From: Luteimonas endophytica
GTDB taxonomy: Bacteria > Pseudomonadota > Gammaproteobacteria > Xanthomonadales > Xanthomonadaceae
Length of the DNA stretch: 64,000 nt
Direction: 5' to 3'
Assembly (NCBI RefSeq): GCF_029887875.1
Contig: NZ_JARXRM010000045.1
Coordinates: forward strand, 326,597-390,596
The notes under the pieces were generated by a model. The model saw nothing but the letters and a program-made list of their open reading frames with translations, made no database searches and was not told the origin of the DNA. Numbering within the stretch: the first letter of the stretch is position 1; each line of letters starts with the position of its first letter. Position numbers and translations under genes: made by a program. Shown piece after piece: positions 28,255 to 37,441 of this stretch.

Positions 28255-31162
28255 CGACGCGGTGAACCTCGACCAGCTCGAGGCCGCGACCGAGGACACC
28301 CGCTATCTCGCCGCCAGCGGCGGCCCCGGCAACGACCAGGAGGCGGCGGTGGAAGGCGACTACGCCACCGCTGCGGGTTCGGCCGCCTATGCGGCCGGAC
28401 TCGGCGCCTCGGCGTTCGGCAGCGGCGCGTTCGCGCTCGGCGACTACGCCACCGCCGGTGGGTTCAACAGCCTCGCCTCCGGGCAGTGGAGCAGCAGCTA
28501 CGGCGTCGGCAGCCAGGCCACCGGCGACAGCGCCGTCGCTGTGGGCGGACAGATGGTGGTGATCAACGGCGAGACCTGGGAAGAGGAGATCTGGTCCACC
28601 GAGGCCTCGGGGCAGGAAAGCACCGCGATCGGCACCGCGGCCCGCGCCACCGACTACGGCGCGACCGCGCTGGGGGTGGTGTCCGAGGCGAGCGGCAGCA
28701 GCGCCACCGCCATCGGCCAGGCCAGCACCGCGCGCGGCGACCACAGCGTCGCGGTCGGCGGGCAGGCGCGCGCCTACGAGGTCTTCGCCACCGCGGTGGG
28801 CAGCCGGGCGCAGGCGCGCGGTCCGCGCAGCACCGCGCTGGGCGTCGGCGCCATTGCCGAGGGCGACGGCAGCCTGGCCCTCGGTGGCAACGCCGCGGTC
28901 GGGGGCCTTCAGGCCGTGGCGTTGGGCTGGAACAGCATCGTCTTTCCGGAGACCGCCACCGGGATGGCACTGGGCCCGCACGCGCAGGTCGCCATCGGCG
29001 CCGACAATGCGGTGGCGCTCGGCAGCTATTCGTTCGCGGACCGGCCCAATTCGGTCTCGGTCGGCACCCCCGCACGCATCCACCACGGCGTGATCCCGGT
29101 CGAGGTCGAGGCGATCGACCGCCAGATCACCCACGTCGCCGCCGGCACCGAGGCCACCGACGCGGTGAACCTGTCGCAGCTGGAGCGGGCGACCGCGCAC
29201 AGCCGCTATTTCGAGGCCACCGGCGACGCCGACAACGACCAGCCGGCCACCGCCGACGGCGAGTTCGCCACCGCCGCCGGCTCCGGCGCCTACGCCGGCG
29301 AGCTCGGCGCATCGGCATTCGGCAGCGGCGCGTTCGCGTTCGAGAGGCACGCCACCGCGGGAGGATTCAACAGCACCGCCTCGGCCGCCTACGCCAGCGC
29401 CTACGGCGCCGGCAGCGAGGCGACCGCGGACTCGGCGACCGCGATCGGCGGGCACCTGTACGTGATGAACGGCGAGACCTGGGAAATGGAGGAATTCGCC
29501 ACCATCGCCTCGGGCCGCGAGAGCACCGCCATCGGCGCCGGCGCGCGCGCGCTGGAATACGCCTCCACGGCGGTGGGTGCCGGCGCCTATGCCGGCGGCG
29601 AGATGGCGGTCGCGGTGGGCGGCAGCGCCCGCGCGGACCGCAGCACCGCGGTCGGGGTGATGGCGGTGGCGGCGGGCGAGTTCGCCACCGCGTACGGCGA
29701 GGGATCGACCGCGGCGGCGGTGCGTACGCTCGCGGTCGGCAGCGGCAGCGGGGCGTACGGGGAGAGTTCGACCGCCCTCGGCCAGGTGGCGCGCGCCTAC
29801 GGCGACGAGAGCGTGGCCCTGGGTTTCCGCAGCCAGGCCGACGGCGGGTCCAGCCTGGCGCTCGGCGTCGACGCCTGGGCGATGGGCGCCAACAGCGTCG
29901 CGCTCGGCCGCGGCGCGATCGCCGATCGCGAGAACACGGTGTCGGTCGGCAGCGCCGGCGCCGAACGGCAGATCGTCAATGTCGCCGCCGGCACCCGGGG
30001 CACCGATGCGGTCAACCTGGACCAGCTGACCGCGGTGGCCGACGAGATCGGCGAGATCTCCGCGAACGCCGTCGTCTACGACGACGCCGGCCGCGGCCGC
30101 GTCACCCTGGCGGGTGCGCGGGGCACCACACTGGCCAATGTGGCCGCCGGTGCGGTCCGGGCATCGAGCCGCGAAGCGGTCAACGGCGCCCAGCTCTACC
30201 GGGCGATGGACTCGGTGGCCACCGCGTTCGGCGGCGGCACCGTGGTCGACGCCGGCGGCCGGCTGATCGGCTCGGTGTTCTCCGTGCAGGGCAGCTACTA
30301 CGGCAACGTCGGCGATGCGCTCGGCGCGCTCGACGCGGCGCTGACCGGGCTGGACGGCCGCGTCGGCCGGCTCGAGCGGGGTGGCGGAAACGGTGGGGCC
30401 GGTGGCGGCGCCGGCGGTGGCACGGGTGGTGGCGCTCCGGCCGGCAGCGGCAAGGGGCTGGCGGTCGGCGCCGGCAGCGTGGCCGCGGACGACGACGACA
30501 CCGCGATCGGCGCCGGAGCGGTGGTCGAGGCGCAAGGCGGCACAGCGGTCGGGGCCGGCGCGTCGATCGCCGCCGGCGCCGCGGATGCGGTGGCGGTGGG
30601 GTCGGGGGCCGTGGTCGAGGCCGCCTCCGGCACGGCGCTCGGGCAGGGCGCGCGCGCGACCGCCGAGGGTTCGGTGGCGCTGGGCCAGGGGTCGGTCGCG
30701 GACCAGGCCAACACGGTTTCGGTGGGCAGCGCCGACAACCGTCGCCGCGTCACCAATGTGGCCGCCGGCGTCGACGACCACGATGCCGCCAACGTGGCCC
30801 AGGTCGAAGCCGGCGATGCCCGCACCCTGGACGCCGCGAAGTCCTACACCGACCAGCAGTTCGCGGCCTGGGAGGACAGCTTCACCTCGCTGCGCGGGGA
30901 GCTCGACGAGCGCCTGCGGCACCAGGACCGCCGCATCGATCGCATGGGTGCGATGAGCGGCGCCTACGCGGGCATGGCGTTGAACACCGCCGGCCTGGCC
31001 GGGCGCAACCGGGTCGGCGTCGGCTTCGGCGCACAGGGCGGCGAGGAGGCGATGGCGGTCGGGTACCAGCGCGCCATCGGCGACCGCGCCAGCATCTCGA
31101 TCGGGGGCGCCTTCGCCGACGGCGAGAACAGCGTGACCGCCGGCGCGGGCTTCAGCTGGTGA
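27761..31162 (+). CDS. YadA-like trimeric autotransporter adhesin, C-terminal part after frameshift
   Basis: Continuation of the adhesin in the second frame; the first ATG in this frame is at 28010, but the repeats run without a break from 27761. It holds several head blocks separated by neck motifs (DAVNLDQL, DAVNLSQL, DAVNLDQL) and NTVSVG linkers, then a glycine-rich patch at about 30385-30440 and a further short head. The C-terminus is a coiled stalk (RTLDAAKSYTDQQFAAWEDS, LRGELDERLRHQDRRIDRMG) and the YadA anchor (SGAYAGMALNTAGLAGRNRV to AGAGFSW), ending in tryptophan. As sequenced, no signal peptide is joined to this anchor, so the adhesin would not reach the surface unless the shift is an error or is bypassed. 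Confidence 0.83.
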   Translation, partial: TALGSRASAEGASAVALGESARASGVESTAVGGSRPGGAILGHVPTAATGDHASAFGAAAQATGDYASALGWDSFATEAFATAVGGSAFANATWSTALGGSSFAAGRGATALGFYAFALEEGSVALGAGSVGDRANAVSVGAGANIDGFPETRQITHVAAGTEGNDAVNLDQLEAATEDTRYLAASGGPGNDQEAAVEGDYATAAGSAAYAAGLGASAFGSGAFALGDYATAGGFNSLASGQWSSSYGVGSQATGDSAVAVGGQMVVINGETWEEEIWSTEASGQESTAIGTAARATDYGATALGVVSEASGSSATAIGQASTARGDHSVAVGGQARAYEVFATAVGSRAQARGPRSTALGVGAIAEGDGSLALGGNAAVGGLQAVALGWNSIVFPETATGMALGPHAQVAIGADNAVALGSYSFADRPNSVSVGTPARIHHGVIPVEVEAIDRQITHVAAGTEATDAVNLSQLERATAHSRYFEATGDADNDQPATADGEFATAAGSGAYAGELGASAFGSGAFAFERHATAGGFNSTASAAYASAYGAGSEATADSATAIGGHLYVMNGETWEMEEFATIASGRESTAIGAGARALEYASTAVGAGAYAGGEMAVAVGGSARADRSTAVGVMAVAAGEFATAYGEGSTAAAVRTLAVGSGSGAYGESSTALGQVARAYGDESVALGFRSQADGGSSLALGVDAWAMGANSVALGRGAIADRENTVSVGSAGAERQIVNVAAGTRGTDAVNLDQLTAVADEIGEISANAVVYDDAGRGRVTLAGARGTTLANVAAGAVRASSREAVNGAQLYRAMDSVATAFGGGTVVDAGGRLIGSVFSVQGSYYGNVGDALGALDAALTGLDGRVGRLERGGGNGGAGGGAGGGTGGGAPAGSGKGLAVGAGSVAADDDDTAIGAGAVVEAQGGTAVGAGASIAAGAADAVAVGSGAVVEAASGTALGQGARATAEGSVALGQGSVADQANTVSVGSADNRRRVTNVAAGVDDHDAANVAQVEAGDARTLDAAKSYTDQQFAAWEDSFTSLRGELDERLRHQDRRIDRMGAMSGAYAGMALNTAGLAGRNRVGVGFGAQGGEEAMAVGYQRAIGDRASISIGGAFADGENSVTAGAGFSW

Positions 31163-31241
31163 ATCGGGCCCCGCGGCGGTGCCGCGGGGCGACCTTCCAC
31201 GCCGGTGCGCAGCGCCGCCGGCCGAGCATTCGGAGTCGCAG

Positions 31242-33125
31242 ATGTCCTGTCGTCGCATTCCCTCCATCCCCGTTCTGGCCGCGGCCATGGCCCTGGGCGC
31301 AAGCGCGATGGCCGCTGCCGATGCGCGCGCGGTCGGCGGGGCGCCCACCGCGCAGGATCCTTCCGCACGCATCGCCGACCTGGCCACGGCGGGGATCGCG
31401 CGGCGCCATGCGCGCTTCGTGGTGCGCTATCGCGACGGCAGCGCCGAGGCCGGCGACGCCCGTGCGGCGCAGCGTGGCGTGGACTCGGCGCTGGCGCGCA
31501 GCGGCCTGGCGCTGCCCGGCAAGGCCGGCGGGCTGCGCATCGCGCCGTTGCGCAGGACCGCGACCGGGGCGCACGTGCTGCGTGCCTCGCGTGGGCTCGA
31601 CCCGGTGGAAGCCGGACGCTTCCTCGCCCAGCTGCGCGCCGACCCGGCGGTCGAGCGGGCCGTCGTGGACCGGCTGCTGGCGCATGCCGGCCTCGCGGTG
31701 GAAGCAGCGGCCGCGCCGTCCCCCGACGACCCCGACTTCGCCGAGCTGCAATGGCACCTGCACGGCTACGCCGGCGGCGTCCACGCGACCGAGGCCTGGC
31801 ACCGCGCAGACGGCGCCGGGATCACGGTGGCGGTGCTCGACACCGGCATCACCCGGCACCCGGATCTGGACGCCAACATGCTCGAGGGCTACGACTTCAT
31901 CACCGATCCGGTGCTCTCGCGCCGCGACGGCGCCGAGCGCGTACCCGGAGGCTGGGACCTCGGCACCTGGAACGACGACCCGGCCTTGTGCGAGCTGTCG
32001 TACAGCTCCTGGCACGGCACCCACGTCGCCGGAACCGTGGCGCAGGCGACCGGCAACGGCATCGGCCTGGCCGGGACCGCGCCGCGGGCGAAGGTGCTGC
32101 CGATGCGGGTGCTGGGCCGCTGCGGGTTCGGCTACGACTCCGACATCGCCGATGCCATCGTCTGGGCCTCGGGCGACAGCGTGGCCGGGGTGCCGGACAA
32201 CCCGGATCCGGCCGAGGTGATCAATCTCAGCCTCGCCGGGCTGCACCCCTGCGAACCCGGCTCGGAGATGCAACTGGCGATCGACGCGGCAGTCGCCAAC
32301 GGCAGCGCCGTGGTGGTCGCCGCCGGCAATTCCGCGTGGCGCCAGGACGTGGCCGGGGTCACCCCGGCCGGCTGCGCCAACGTGATCGCGGTGGGTGCCA
32401 CCAACCCCGAGGGAGATATCGCCTACTACAGCAACGTCGGCGCCGGAATCGACCTGTCCGCCCCGGGCGGCGACATCGTCTACGACGTCTTCAGCTTCGT
32501 CTGGCAGGCGTCGCACGACAGCCTCGAGGGACCGGTCGAGGGCGGCGCCAGCTACGCCGGGATGATGGGCACCTCGATGGCGGCGCCGCACGTGGCCGGC
32601 GTTGCCGCGCTGGTCCAGAGCGTGGCCGCGACGCCGCTGACGCCGGCGCAGCTGGAGGACCTGCTGGTGGCGACCGCGCGGCCGTTCCCGTACCCGGTGC
32701 GGATCCCCCCGTCGTGGCCGATCGGGGTGGGCATCGTCGACGCCGGCGCCGCGGTGTCGGCGGTGCTCGATCCGCCATGCGTGCCGGCGGAACCGTGCGC
32801 GCGCCCGCTGTTGCCGATGCCGGTGTTCGACCGGCAGCCGGCCGCCGGCCTTGAGGCCACGGCGGGAGACGCGCTGCTGTTCGCGCTGGAGGTGCCGGCC
32901 GGCACTCGCGCGCTGAGCCTGGCCACCCACGGCGGCACCGGCGATGCCGATCTGCTGGTGTCCTTCGGCGCCCCGCCGGACGCCGACACCGCCCGACTGC
33001 GCAGCCGCCGGCCCGGCACCAACGCCGAGACTCTGCGGGTGATGCGGCCGCGCGCCGGCACCTGGTTCATCCGCGTGCAGGCGGCGCAGAGCTACCGCGG
33101 GGTCACCCTGGACGTGCGCCACTGA
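31242..33125 (+). CDS. Secreted S8 subtilisin-like serine protease
   Basis: A 627-residue exported protease. Signal peptide ([20 protein letters not shown]), then a propeptide to about residue 150, then the S8 domain. The catalytic triad is visible: Asp in [15 protein letters not shown], His in [16 protein letters not shown], Ser in [18 protein letters not shown]; the oxyanion Asn lies in [10 protein letters not shown]. The last ~110 residues ([20 protein letters not shown] to [10 protein letters not shown]) form a bacterial pre-peptidase C-terminal (PPC) domain often removed after secretion. The ATG at 31242 has GGAG 8 nt upstream. It starts 79 bp after the adhesin, in the same direction, and may be co-transcribed. 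Substrate unknown. Confidence 0.94.
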   Translation: MSCRRIPSIPVLAAAMALGASAMAAADARAVGGAPTAQDPSARIADLATAGIARRHARFVVRYRDGSAEAGDARAAQRGVDSALARSGLALPGKAGGLRIAPLRRTATGAHVLRASRGLDPVEAGRFLAQLRADPAVERAVVDRLLAHAGLAVEAAAAPSPDDPDFAELQWHLHGYAGGVHATEAWHRADGAGITVAVLDTGITRHPDLDANMLEGYDFITDPVLSRRDGAERVPGGWDLGTWNDDPALCELSYSSWHGTHVAGTVAQATGNGIGLAGTAPRAKVLPMRVLGRCGFGYDSDIADAIVWASGDSVAGVPDNPDPAEVINLSLAGLHPCEPGSEMQLAIDAAVANGSAVVVAAGNSAWRQDVAGVTPAGCANVIAVGATNPEGDIAYYSNVGAGIDLSAPGGDIVYDVFSFVWQASHDSLEGPVEGGASYAGMMGTSMAAPHVAGVAALVQSVAATPLTPAQLEDLLVATARPFPYPVRIPPSWPIGVGIVDAGAAVSAVLDPPCVPAEPCARPLLPMPVFDRQPAAGLEATAGDALLFALEVPAGTRALSLATHGGTGDADLLVSFGAPPDADTARLRSRRPGTNAETLRVMRPRAGTWFIRVQAAQSYRGVTLDVRH

Positions 33126-33140
33126 GGCTTTCCCGGCCGT

Positions 33141-33191
33141 CCGCCACCAGTCCCCCAGCCTTTGGGGGCCGGTGGCGGGCGGTTCTTTTTT
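33141..33191 (+). terminator. Intrinsic terminator after the subtilase gene
   Basis: An extended hairpin: outer arms CCGCCACC and GGTGGCGG, inner arms CCCCCA and TGGGGG around GCCTT, followed by GCGGTTCTTTTTT. It lies 15 bp after the stop codon. Confidence 0.9.
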
Positions 33192-33445
33192 GCGGTCAGC
33201 CATCCCTGGCAGCTCGCCGGCCTGTCCGCGAAGGACCCACGGGAGCCGGCAGGGCATCGCGCATGTCGCGACTTCCGTCGCTCAGCGATGGGCAGCCGCA
33301 GACGGAGAGTGTTTCCCTTCGCGGGGAGGGGAGGTGGACACCGCCCGGAACCCCGGGGTCATGCGACATGCGCACCGGCTCCGGTATAAGGGCTGTCCGC
33401 TGCCGGCATGCGCCGGCGGTACCGCGCATTGCCGGAACCGCCCGA

Positions 33446-34378
33446 GTGAAACTCGCCATCCTCTCCCGCAACACCAGACTGTACTCGACCCGGCGACTGG
33501 TCGAGGCGGCGCGCGCGCGCGGCCACAGCGTGCGCGTGCTCGATCCGCTGCGCTGCTACCTGCGCATCGCCGCCGACGGCTTCTCGATGCACTACAAGGG
33601 ACGGCCGGTGTCGGGCTACGACGCGGTGATCCCGCGGATCGGCGCCTCCATCACCCGCTACGGCAACGCGGTACTGCACCAGTTCGAGCTGATGGGCACC
33701 TATACCCCCGCGACCTCGGCCGCGATCGCCCGGGCGCGCGACAAGCTGCGCTGCCACCAGCTGCTGGCGGCGCAGGGCATCGACCTGCCGGCGACGGTAT
33801 TCGGCGACAACCCCGACGACACCGCCGACCTGCTGTCGATGCTCGGTCCGCCGCCGCACGTGATCAAGCTCAACGAGGGCGCGCAGGGGGCGGGGGTGAT
33901 GCTGACCGAGAAGCCTTCGGCCTCGCGCAGCGTGATCGAGGCGCTGCGCGGCCTGTACGCCAACTTCCTGGTCCAGGAATTCGTCGCCGAGGCGGAAGGC
34001 CGCGATCTGCGCTGCCTGGTGGTGGGCGACAGCGTGGTCGCGGCGATGCGACGCGAAGCGTCGCCGGGCGACTTCCGCTCCAACCTCCACCGCGGCGGCA
34101 GCGGGCATGCCGCGGTGCCGTCGGCGGACGAGCGGGCGCTGGCGGTGCGGGCCGCGCGCGCGCTGGAGCTGGGGGTGGCGGGGGTGGACCTGATCCGTTC
34201 GCGCCGTGGCCCGCTGGTCCTGGAGGTCAACGCCTCCCCCGGCCTGGAGGGGATCGAAGCGGTCGCCGGGGCCGATCTGGCGGGCCGGATCGTCGATTTC
34301 GTGGCCACCGCCGCCGCGGCGATGCCGCGCAGACCGAAGGCCCAGACTGCCTTAACCAAAAAACAACAACCGACTTAA
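33446..34378 (+). CDS. rimK: RimK-type ATP-grasp ribosomal protein S6 glutamate ligase
   Basis: Adds glutamate residues to the C-terminus of ribosomal protein S6 using ATP. At 310 residues it is collinear with E. coli Rim[58 protein letters not shown], the ATP-grasp loop [26 protein letters not shown] and the metal-binding [15 protein letters not shown]. The start is a GTG at 33446 (the N-terminal KLAILSR pattern begins there); upstream in-frame ATGs give unconserved sequence. The gene stands alone between two terminators. Confidence 0.94.
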   Translation: MKLAILSRNTRLYSTRRLVEAARARGHSVRVLDPLRCYLRIAADGFSMHYKGRPVSGYDAVIPRIGASITRYGNAVLHQFELMGTYTPATSAAIARARDKLRCHQLLAAQGIDLPATVFGDNPDDTADLLSMLGPPPHVIKLNEGAQGAGVMLTEKPSASRSVIEALRGLYANFLVQEFVAEAEGRDLRCLVVGDSVVAAMRREASPGDFRSNLHRGGSGHAAVPSADERALAVRAARALELGVAGVDLIRSRRGPLVLEVNASPGLEGIEAVAGADLAGRIVDFVATAAAAMPRRPKAQTALTKKQQPT

Positions 34379-34489
34379 CCCGGGTTTAATCGCCCGGGGC
34401 GTAGCTTGCTGGTCCGCGATCCGCCGGCCCGCTGTTCCTTTGCAGCCAGCCGGCCGGCAGAGGACGGGCAATCGGGGCAGTACTCATTG

Positions 34490-34518
34490 ACCCAGGCGAG
34501 CCATCGCCTGGGTCTTTT
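34490..34518 (+). terminator. Intrinsic terminator downstream of rimK
   Basis: ACCCAGGCGA and TCGCCTGGGT flank a GCCA loop, followed by CTTTT. It ends the rimK transcript 112 bp after the stop. The response-regulator gene begins 143 bp later, so it has its own promoter in 34519-34660, which I could not pinpoint. Confidence 0.8.
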
Positions 34519-34660
34519 GTATCGGCCCGAAGAGGGGCGCGGCCGACGCGGGCTTCGCGCCGCCATGTGCCAGAATCCCCGCATCGTCGGGAAACCCCGC
34601 GCCCGCCTCGCGGTCGAACCGCTCCCCGGCACCCACGCCCCACAACGGAATCCATTGGCG

Positions 34661-35344
34661 ATGCGCATACTCGTGATCGAAGACAACCAGGACATCGCCG
34701 CCAATCTCGGCGACTACCTGGAGGACCGCGGCCATACCGTCGACTTCGCCGCCGACGGGGTCACCGGCCTGCACCTGGCGGTGGTCCACGAGTTCGACGC
34801 GATCGTGCTCGACCTCAACCTGCCCGGCATGGACGGACTCGAGGTCTGCCGCAAGCTGCGCAACGAGGCGCGCAAGCAGACCCCGGTGCTGATGCTGACC
34901 GCGCGCGACTCGCTCGACAACAAGCTCTCCGGTTTCGATTCGGGCGCCGACGACTACCTGATCAAGCCGTTCGCGCTGCAGGAGGTGGAGGTCCGGCTCA
35001 ACGCGCTGTCGCGGCGCGGCCGCGGCGTGCAGACCCGGGTGCTGGAGACCGCCGACCTGGAGTACAACCTCGATACCCTCGAGGTGCGGCGCCAGGGCAA
35101 GCTGCTGCAGCTCAACCCCACCGCGCTGAAGATCCTGCAGGCGCTGATGGAGGCCGCCCCCGCGGTGGTCACCCGCCAGGAGCTGGAAACCCGCGTCTGG
35201 GGCGAGGAGCTGCCGGATTCGGATTCGTTGCGCGTGCACATCCACGGCCTGCGGGCGGTGGTCGACAAGCCCTTCGACACCCAGCTGATCCAGACCCGCC
35301 ACGGCATCGGCTACCGGATCGCCGCACCCGAGGGCGGCAGCTAG
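34661..35344 (+). CDS. OmpR-family response regulator (ColR-like)
   Basis: A 227-residue two-component regulator. The receiver shows RILVIEDNQDIAANL (acidic pair), the phospho-acceptor in IVLDLNLPGMDGLEV (Asp about 51) and the lysine in DYLIKPFAL. The C-terminal winged helix includes LNPTALKILQALMEAAP, RQELETRVWGEELPDSDSL and RHGIGYRI. The pattern is close to what I remember of ColR of Xanthomonas, which controls envelope and virulence functions; I give no symbol. It is followed 33 bp later by a histidine kinase gene. Confidence 0.93.
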   Translation: MRILVIEDNQDIAANLGDYLEDRGHTVDFAADGVTGLHLAVVHEFDAIVLDLNLPGMDGLEVCRKLRNEARKQTPVLMLTARDSLDNKLSGFDSGADDYLIKPFALQEVEVRLNALSRRGRGVQTRVLETADLEYNLDTLEVRRQGKLLQLNPTALKILQALMEAAPAVVTRQELETRVWGEELPDSDSLRVHIHGLRAVVDKPFDTQLIQTRHGIGYRIAAPEGGS

Positions 35345-35377
35345 TCCACGCCCCGGTTGGCGCCGTCCTCCTCGCAC

Positions 35378-36733
35378 ATGTCGACCGACCCCAAGCCCGC
35401 AGCCTCCGTGCGCCGGGCCAGGCGTTACCGGCGGCGCCTGCGCAGCCGCATCATCCTGTCCTTCGTCCTGCTCGGTTTCGGTCTCACCGCGCTGTTCGCG
35501 TTCCTGACCCAGGAGGCCCGCAACCGCGTCGAGAACGATCTCGTCGAGGACGTGATGAATCGCAACATCGACGAGTTCGCGCGGCGCTACTACAGCAATC
35601 CCGACCCGACCCGTAGCCCGGACCTTCCGGTGCAGCAGATGCTCGCGCGGGTGGTGCCCAGGCACCGCTTCGAGACCTTGCGCAGCGAACAGCCGGACTG
35701 GTACGACCTGCCCGACGGCATCCACAACCTCGGCGGCGTGGACGAGACCGGCGAACCCTTCTCCTACAAGCTGGCGGTCCGCAAGACGCCGGAGGAGTGG
35801 TTCTTTCTCGCCTACGACATGACCCAGGCGGCGCGCGGAGAAGCGCAGTTCCAGCGCGCCATCCTGGGCTCGGTGCTGCTGGTCTCGATGCTGTCGCTGC
35901 TGGTCGGCTGGTGGGCGGCGTCGCGGGTGATGAGCCCGGTCTCGGAGCTGGCCCGGCGCCTGCAGGACTCCGGCGACAGCGCGCAACCCGAGGCGCTGGC
36001 GGCGCATTTTCCCGACGACGAGGTCGGCCAGCTGGCCGGCGCGCTCGACGACTACGCCGCGCGGCTGACCGAGGTGGTCCAGCGCGACCGCGAGTTCAAC
36101 GCCGACGTCAGCCACGAGCTGCGGACGCCGCTGGCGGTGATCCGCGGCGCCTCCGAGCTGTTGCTGGCCAAGCCCGACCTGGATGCGAAGACCGAGGCCC
36201 GGCTGCTGCGGATCCAGCGCGCCGAGCAGCAGTGCACCGACCTGATCAGCGCGCTGCTGCTGCTCTCGCGCAACGAACGCGGCCACGGCGCCACCGACGT
36301 GGCGCGCGTGGCCGAACAGCTGCTCGACGCGCACCGCACCCAGGTCGGCAACAAGCCGCTGCAGCTGCGGCTGGAGGGCGAGACCGGAATGGTGGTGGAC
36401 GCACCGGAGGCGGCGGTCTCGGTGGCGTTGGGCAACCTGGTGGGCAATGCGGTCAAGTACACCAGCGCCGGCGAGGTCATCGTGCGCCTGCTGCCCGGCG
36501 CGGTCGAGGTGATCGACTCCGGCCCGGGCCTGAGCGCGGAGGATGCGGCTCGGCTGTTCGAGCGCGGCTACCGCGGCACCCACGCCGAGCATTCCCAGGG
36601 CGGCGGCATCGGGCTGTCGATCGTGCGCCGCCTGTGCGCGCTGTACGGCTGGAGCGTGCGGGTGGTGCCGGGCGAGCGTCAGGGGGTGGTGGCGACGCTG
36701 TCGTTCTCGGCGGAGGCCGCCGCGAAGGCGTAG
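35378..36733 (+). CDS. Sensor histidine kinase (ColS-like)
   Basis: A 451-residue inner-membrane kinase. First transmembrane helix at about residues 24-45 (SRIILSFVLLGFGLTALFAF), a periplasmic domain of ~115 residues, a second helix near residue 165-185 (SVLLVSMLSLLVGWWAA), then a HAMP-like linker. The H box is FNADVSHELRTPLAVIRGAS, the N box ALGNLVGNAVKYT, and the G boxes VIDSGPGLS and GGGIGLSIVRRL. Partner of the regulator just upstream; the pair would form an operon. The ATG at 35378 is used; an upstream TTG at 35357 is possible. Confidence 0.93.
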   Translation: MSTDPKPAASVRRARRYRRRLRSRIILSFVLLGFGLTALFAFLTQEARNRVENDLVEDVMNRNIDEFARRYYSNPDPTRSPDLPVQQMLARVVPRHRFETLRSEQPDWYDLPDGIHNLGGVDETGEPFSYKLAVRKTPEEWFFLAYDMTQAARGEAQFQRAILGSVLLVSMLSLLVGWWAASRVMSPVSELARRLQDSGDSAQPEALAAHFPDDEVGQLAGALDDYAARLTEVVQRDREFNADVSHELRTPLAVIRGASELLLAKPDLDAKTEARLLRIQRAEQQCTDLISALLLLSRNERGHGATDVARVAEQLLDAHRTQVGNKPLQLRLEGETGMVVDAPEAAVSVALGNLVGNAVKYTSAGEVIVRLLPGAVEVIDSGPGLSAEDAARLFERGYRGTHAEHSQGGGIGLSIVRRLCALYGWSVRVVPGERQGVVATLSFSAEAAAKA

Positions 36734-36745
36734 CGGTGGCGAGGC

Positions 36746-37441
36746 TCAGCGGGGCGCCGGCGGCGGTACCACGTTGACGGCGTCGGCATTGCCGCTGGCG
36801 AGGGTCCAGCCGACCACCTCGGCGGTCAGTGCCGCCAGCGCCTGCTCGAAGGCGGCGACCACCGCGTCGACGTCGGTGCCCTCGGCGGGCACCGCCTGCA
36901 GGAACGTGCGCGAGGCTGCGACCCGCTGCTCGCGGTTGTAGAGCAGCTTGGCGGCGACCTCGATGGTCGCGCTTGGCACCGCGGCGCCAGCGTAATCCGA
37001 TTCGAAACGACGCAGGTCCAGGACCAGCTTGTAGTCGGAACGGATGCCGCTATCGTTGCCCGCCACCGCTTCGATCCGGCCGGAGTCCTCGAACGCGCGC
37101 AGCAGGGTGTCCTCGAGCAGTTCGGTGGCCGGCTGGGCCCAGGCCGCGCCGGCGTAGACCTCGAGCTCCGAGGGGACCGGGCGCACGTTGATGCGCGGGC
37201 TGTCGGTGACCCGTGAGGATGCGGCATTGCCGATCGCCAGCTGCCAGTCAACCCGCGGCCAGGACGGATCGGGCTCGATCCGAACGTCGGGCGCATAGAT
37301 GGTCGCGCGCTCGTGGTCGCCGGCGCCGCCGAGCAGGCCGCAGCCGGCTACCGACACGGCCAGTGCGGCCGCCAGGGCGGTGCGTGCGAGCACGGCGATG
37401 CCGCTACGGGGATCGGGGCGGGCGCGGGAGGCGGTCTTCAT
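36746..37441 (-). CDS. ABC-type transport auxiliary lipoprotein (PqiC-like)
   Basis: A 231-residue lipoprotein. A signal sequence ends with the lipobox VAGC (Cys about 34, preceded by LARTALAAALAVSVAGC). The mature part matches the ABC_trans_aux pattern: an early YAPDVRIEPDPSWPRVDWQL, then DSPRINVRPVPSELEVYAGA, LLEDTLLRAFEDSGRI and LVLDLRRFESDY. PqiC/YmbA-type proteins are outer-membrane partners of MCE lipid transporters. Its ATG overlaps the stop of the MCE gene (ATGA), and it is the last gene of the operon. Confidence 0.87.
   Translation of the reverse strand: MKTASRARPDPRSGIAVLARTALAAALAVSVAGCGLLGGAGDHERATIYAPDVRIEPDPSWPRVDWQLAIGNAASSRVTDSPRINVRPVPSELEVYAGAAWAQPATELLEDTLLRAFEDSGRIEAVAGNDSGIRSDYKLVLDLRRFESDYAGAAVPSATIEVAAKLLYNREQRVAASRTFLQAVPAEGTDVDAVVAAFEQALAALTAEVVGWTLASGNADAVNVVPPPAPR

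Noticed and set aside
26251..31162. Regular repeats as a CRISPR array
   Set aside because: The repeats are coding YadA head motifs with degenerate DNA and no constant repeat/spacer pattern; no cas genes are present.
27563..31387. Open frame of 1274 codons on minus across the adhesin
   Set aside because: Low-complexity shadow of YadA repeats; no start signal or fold.
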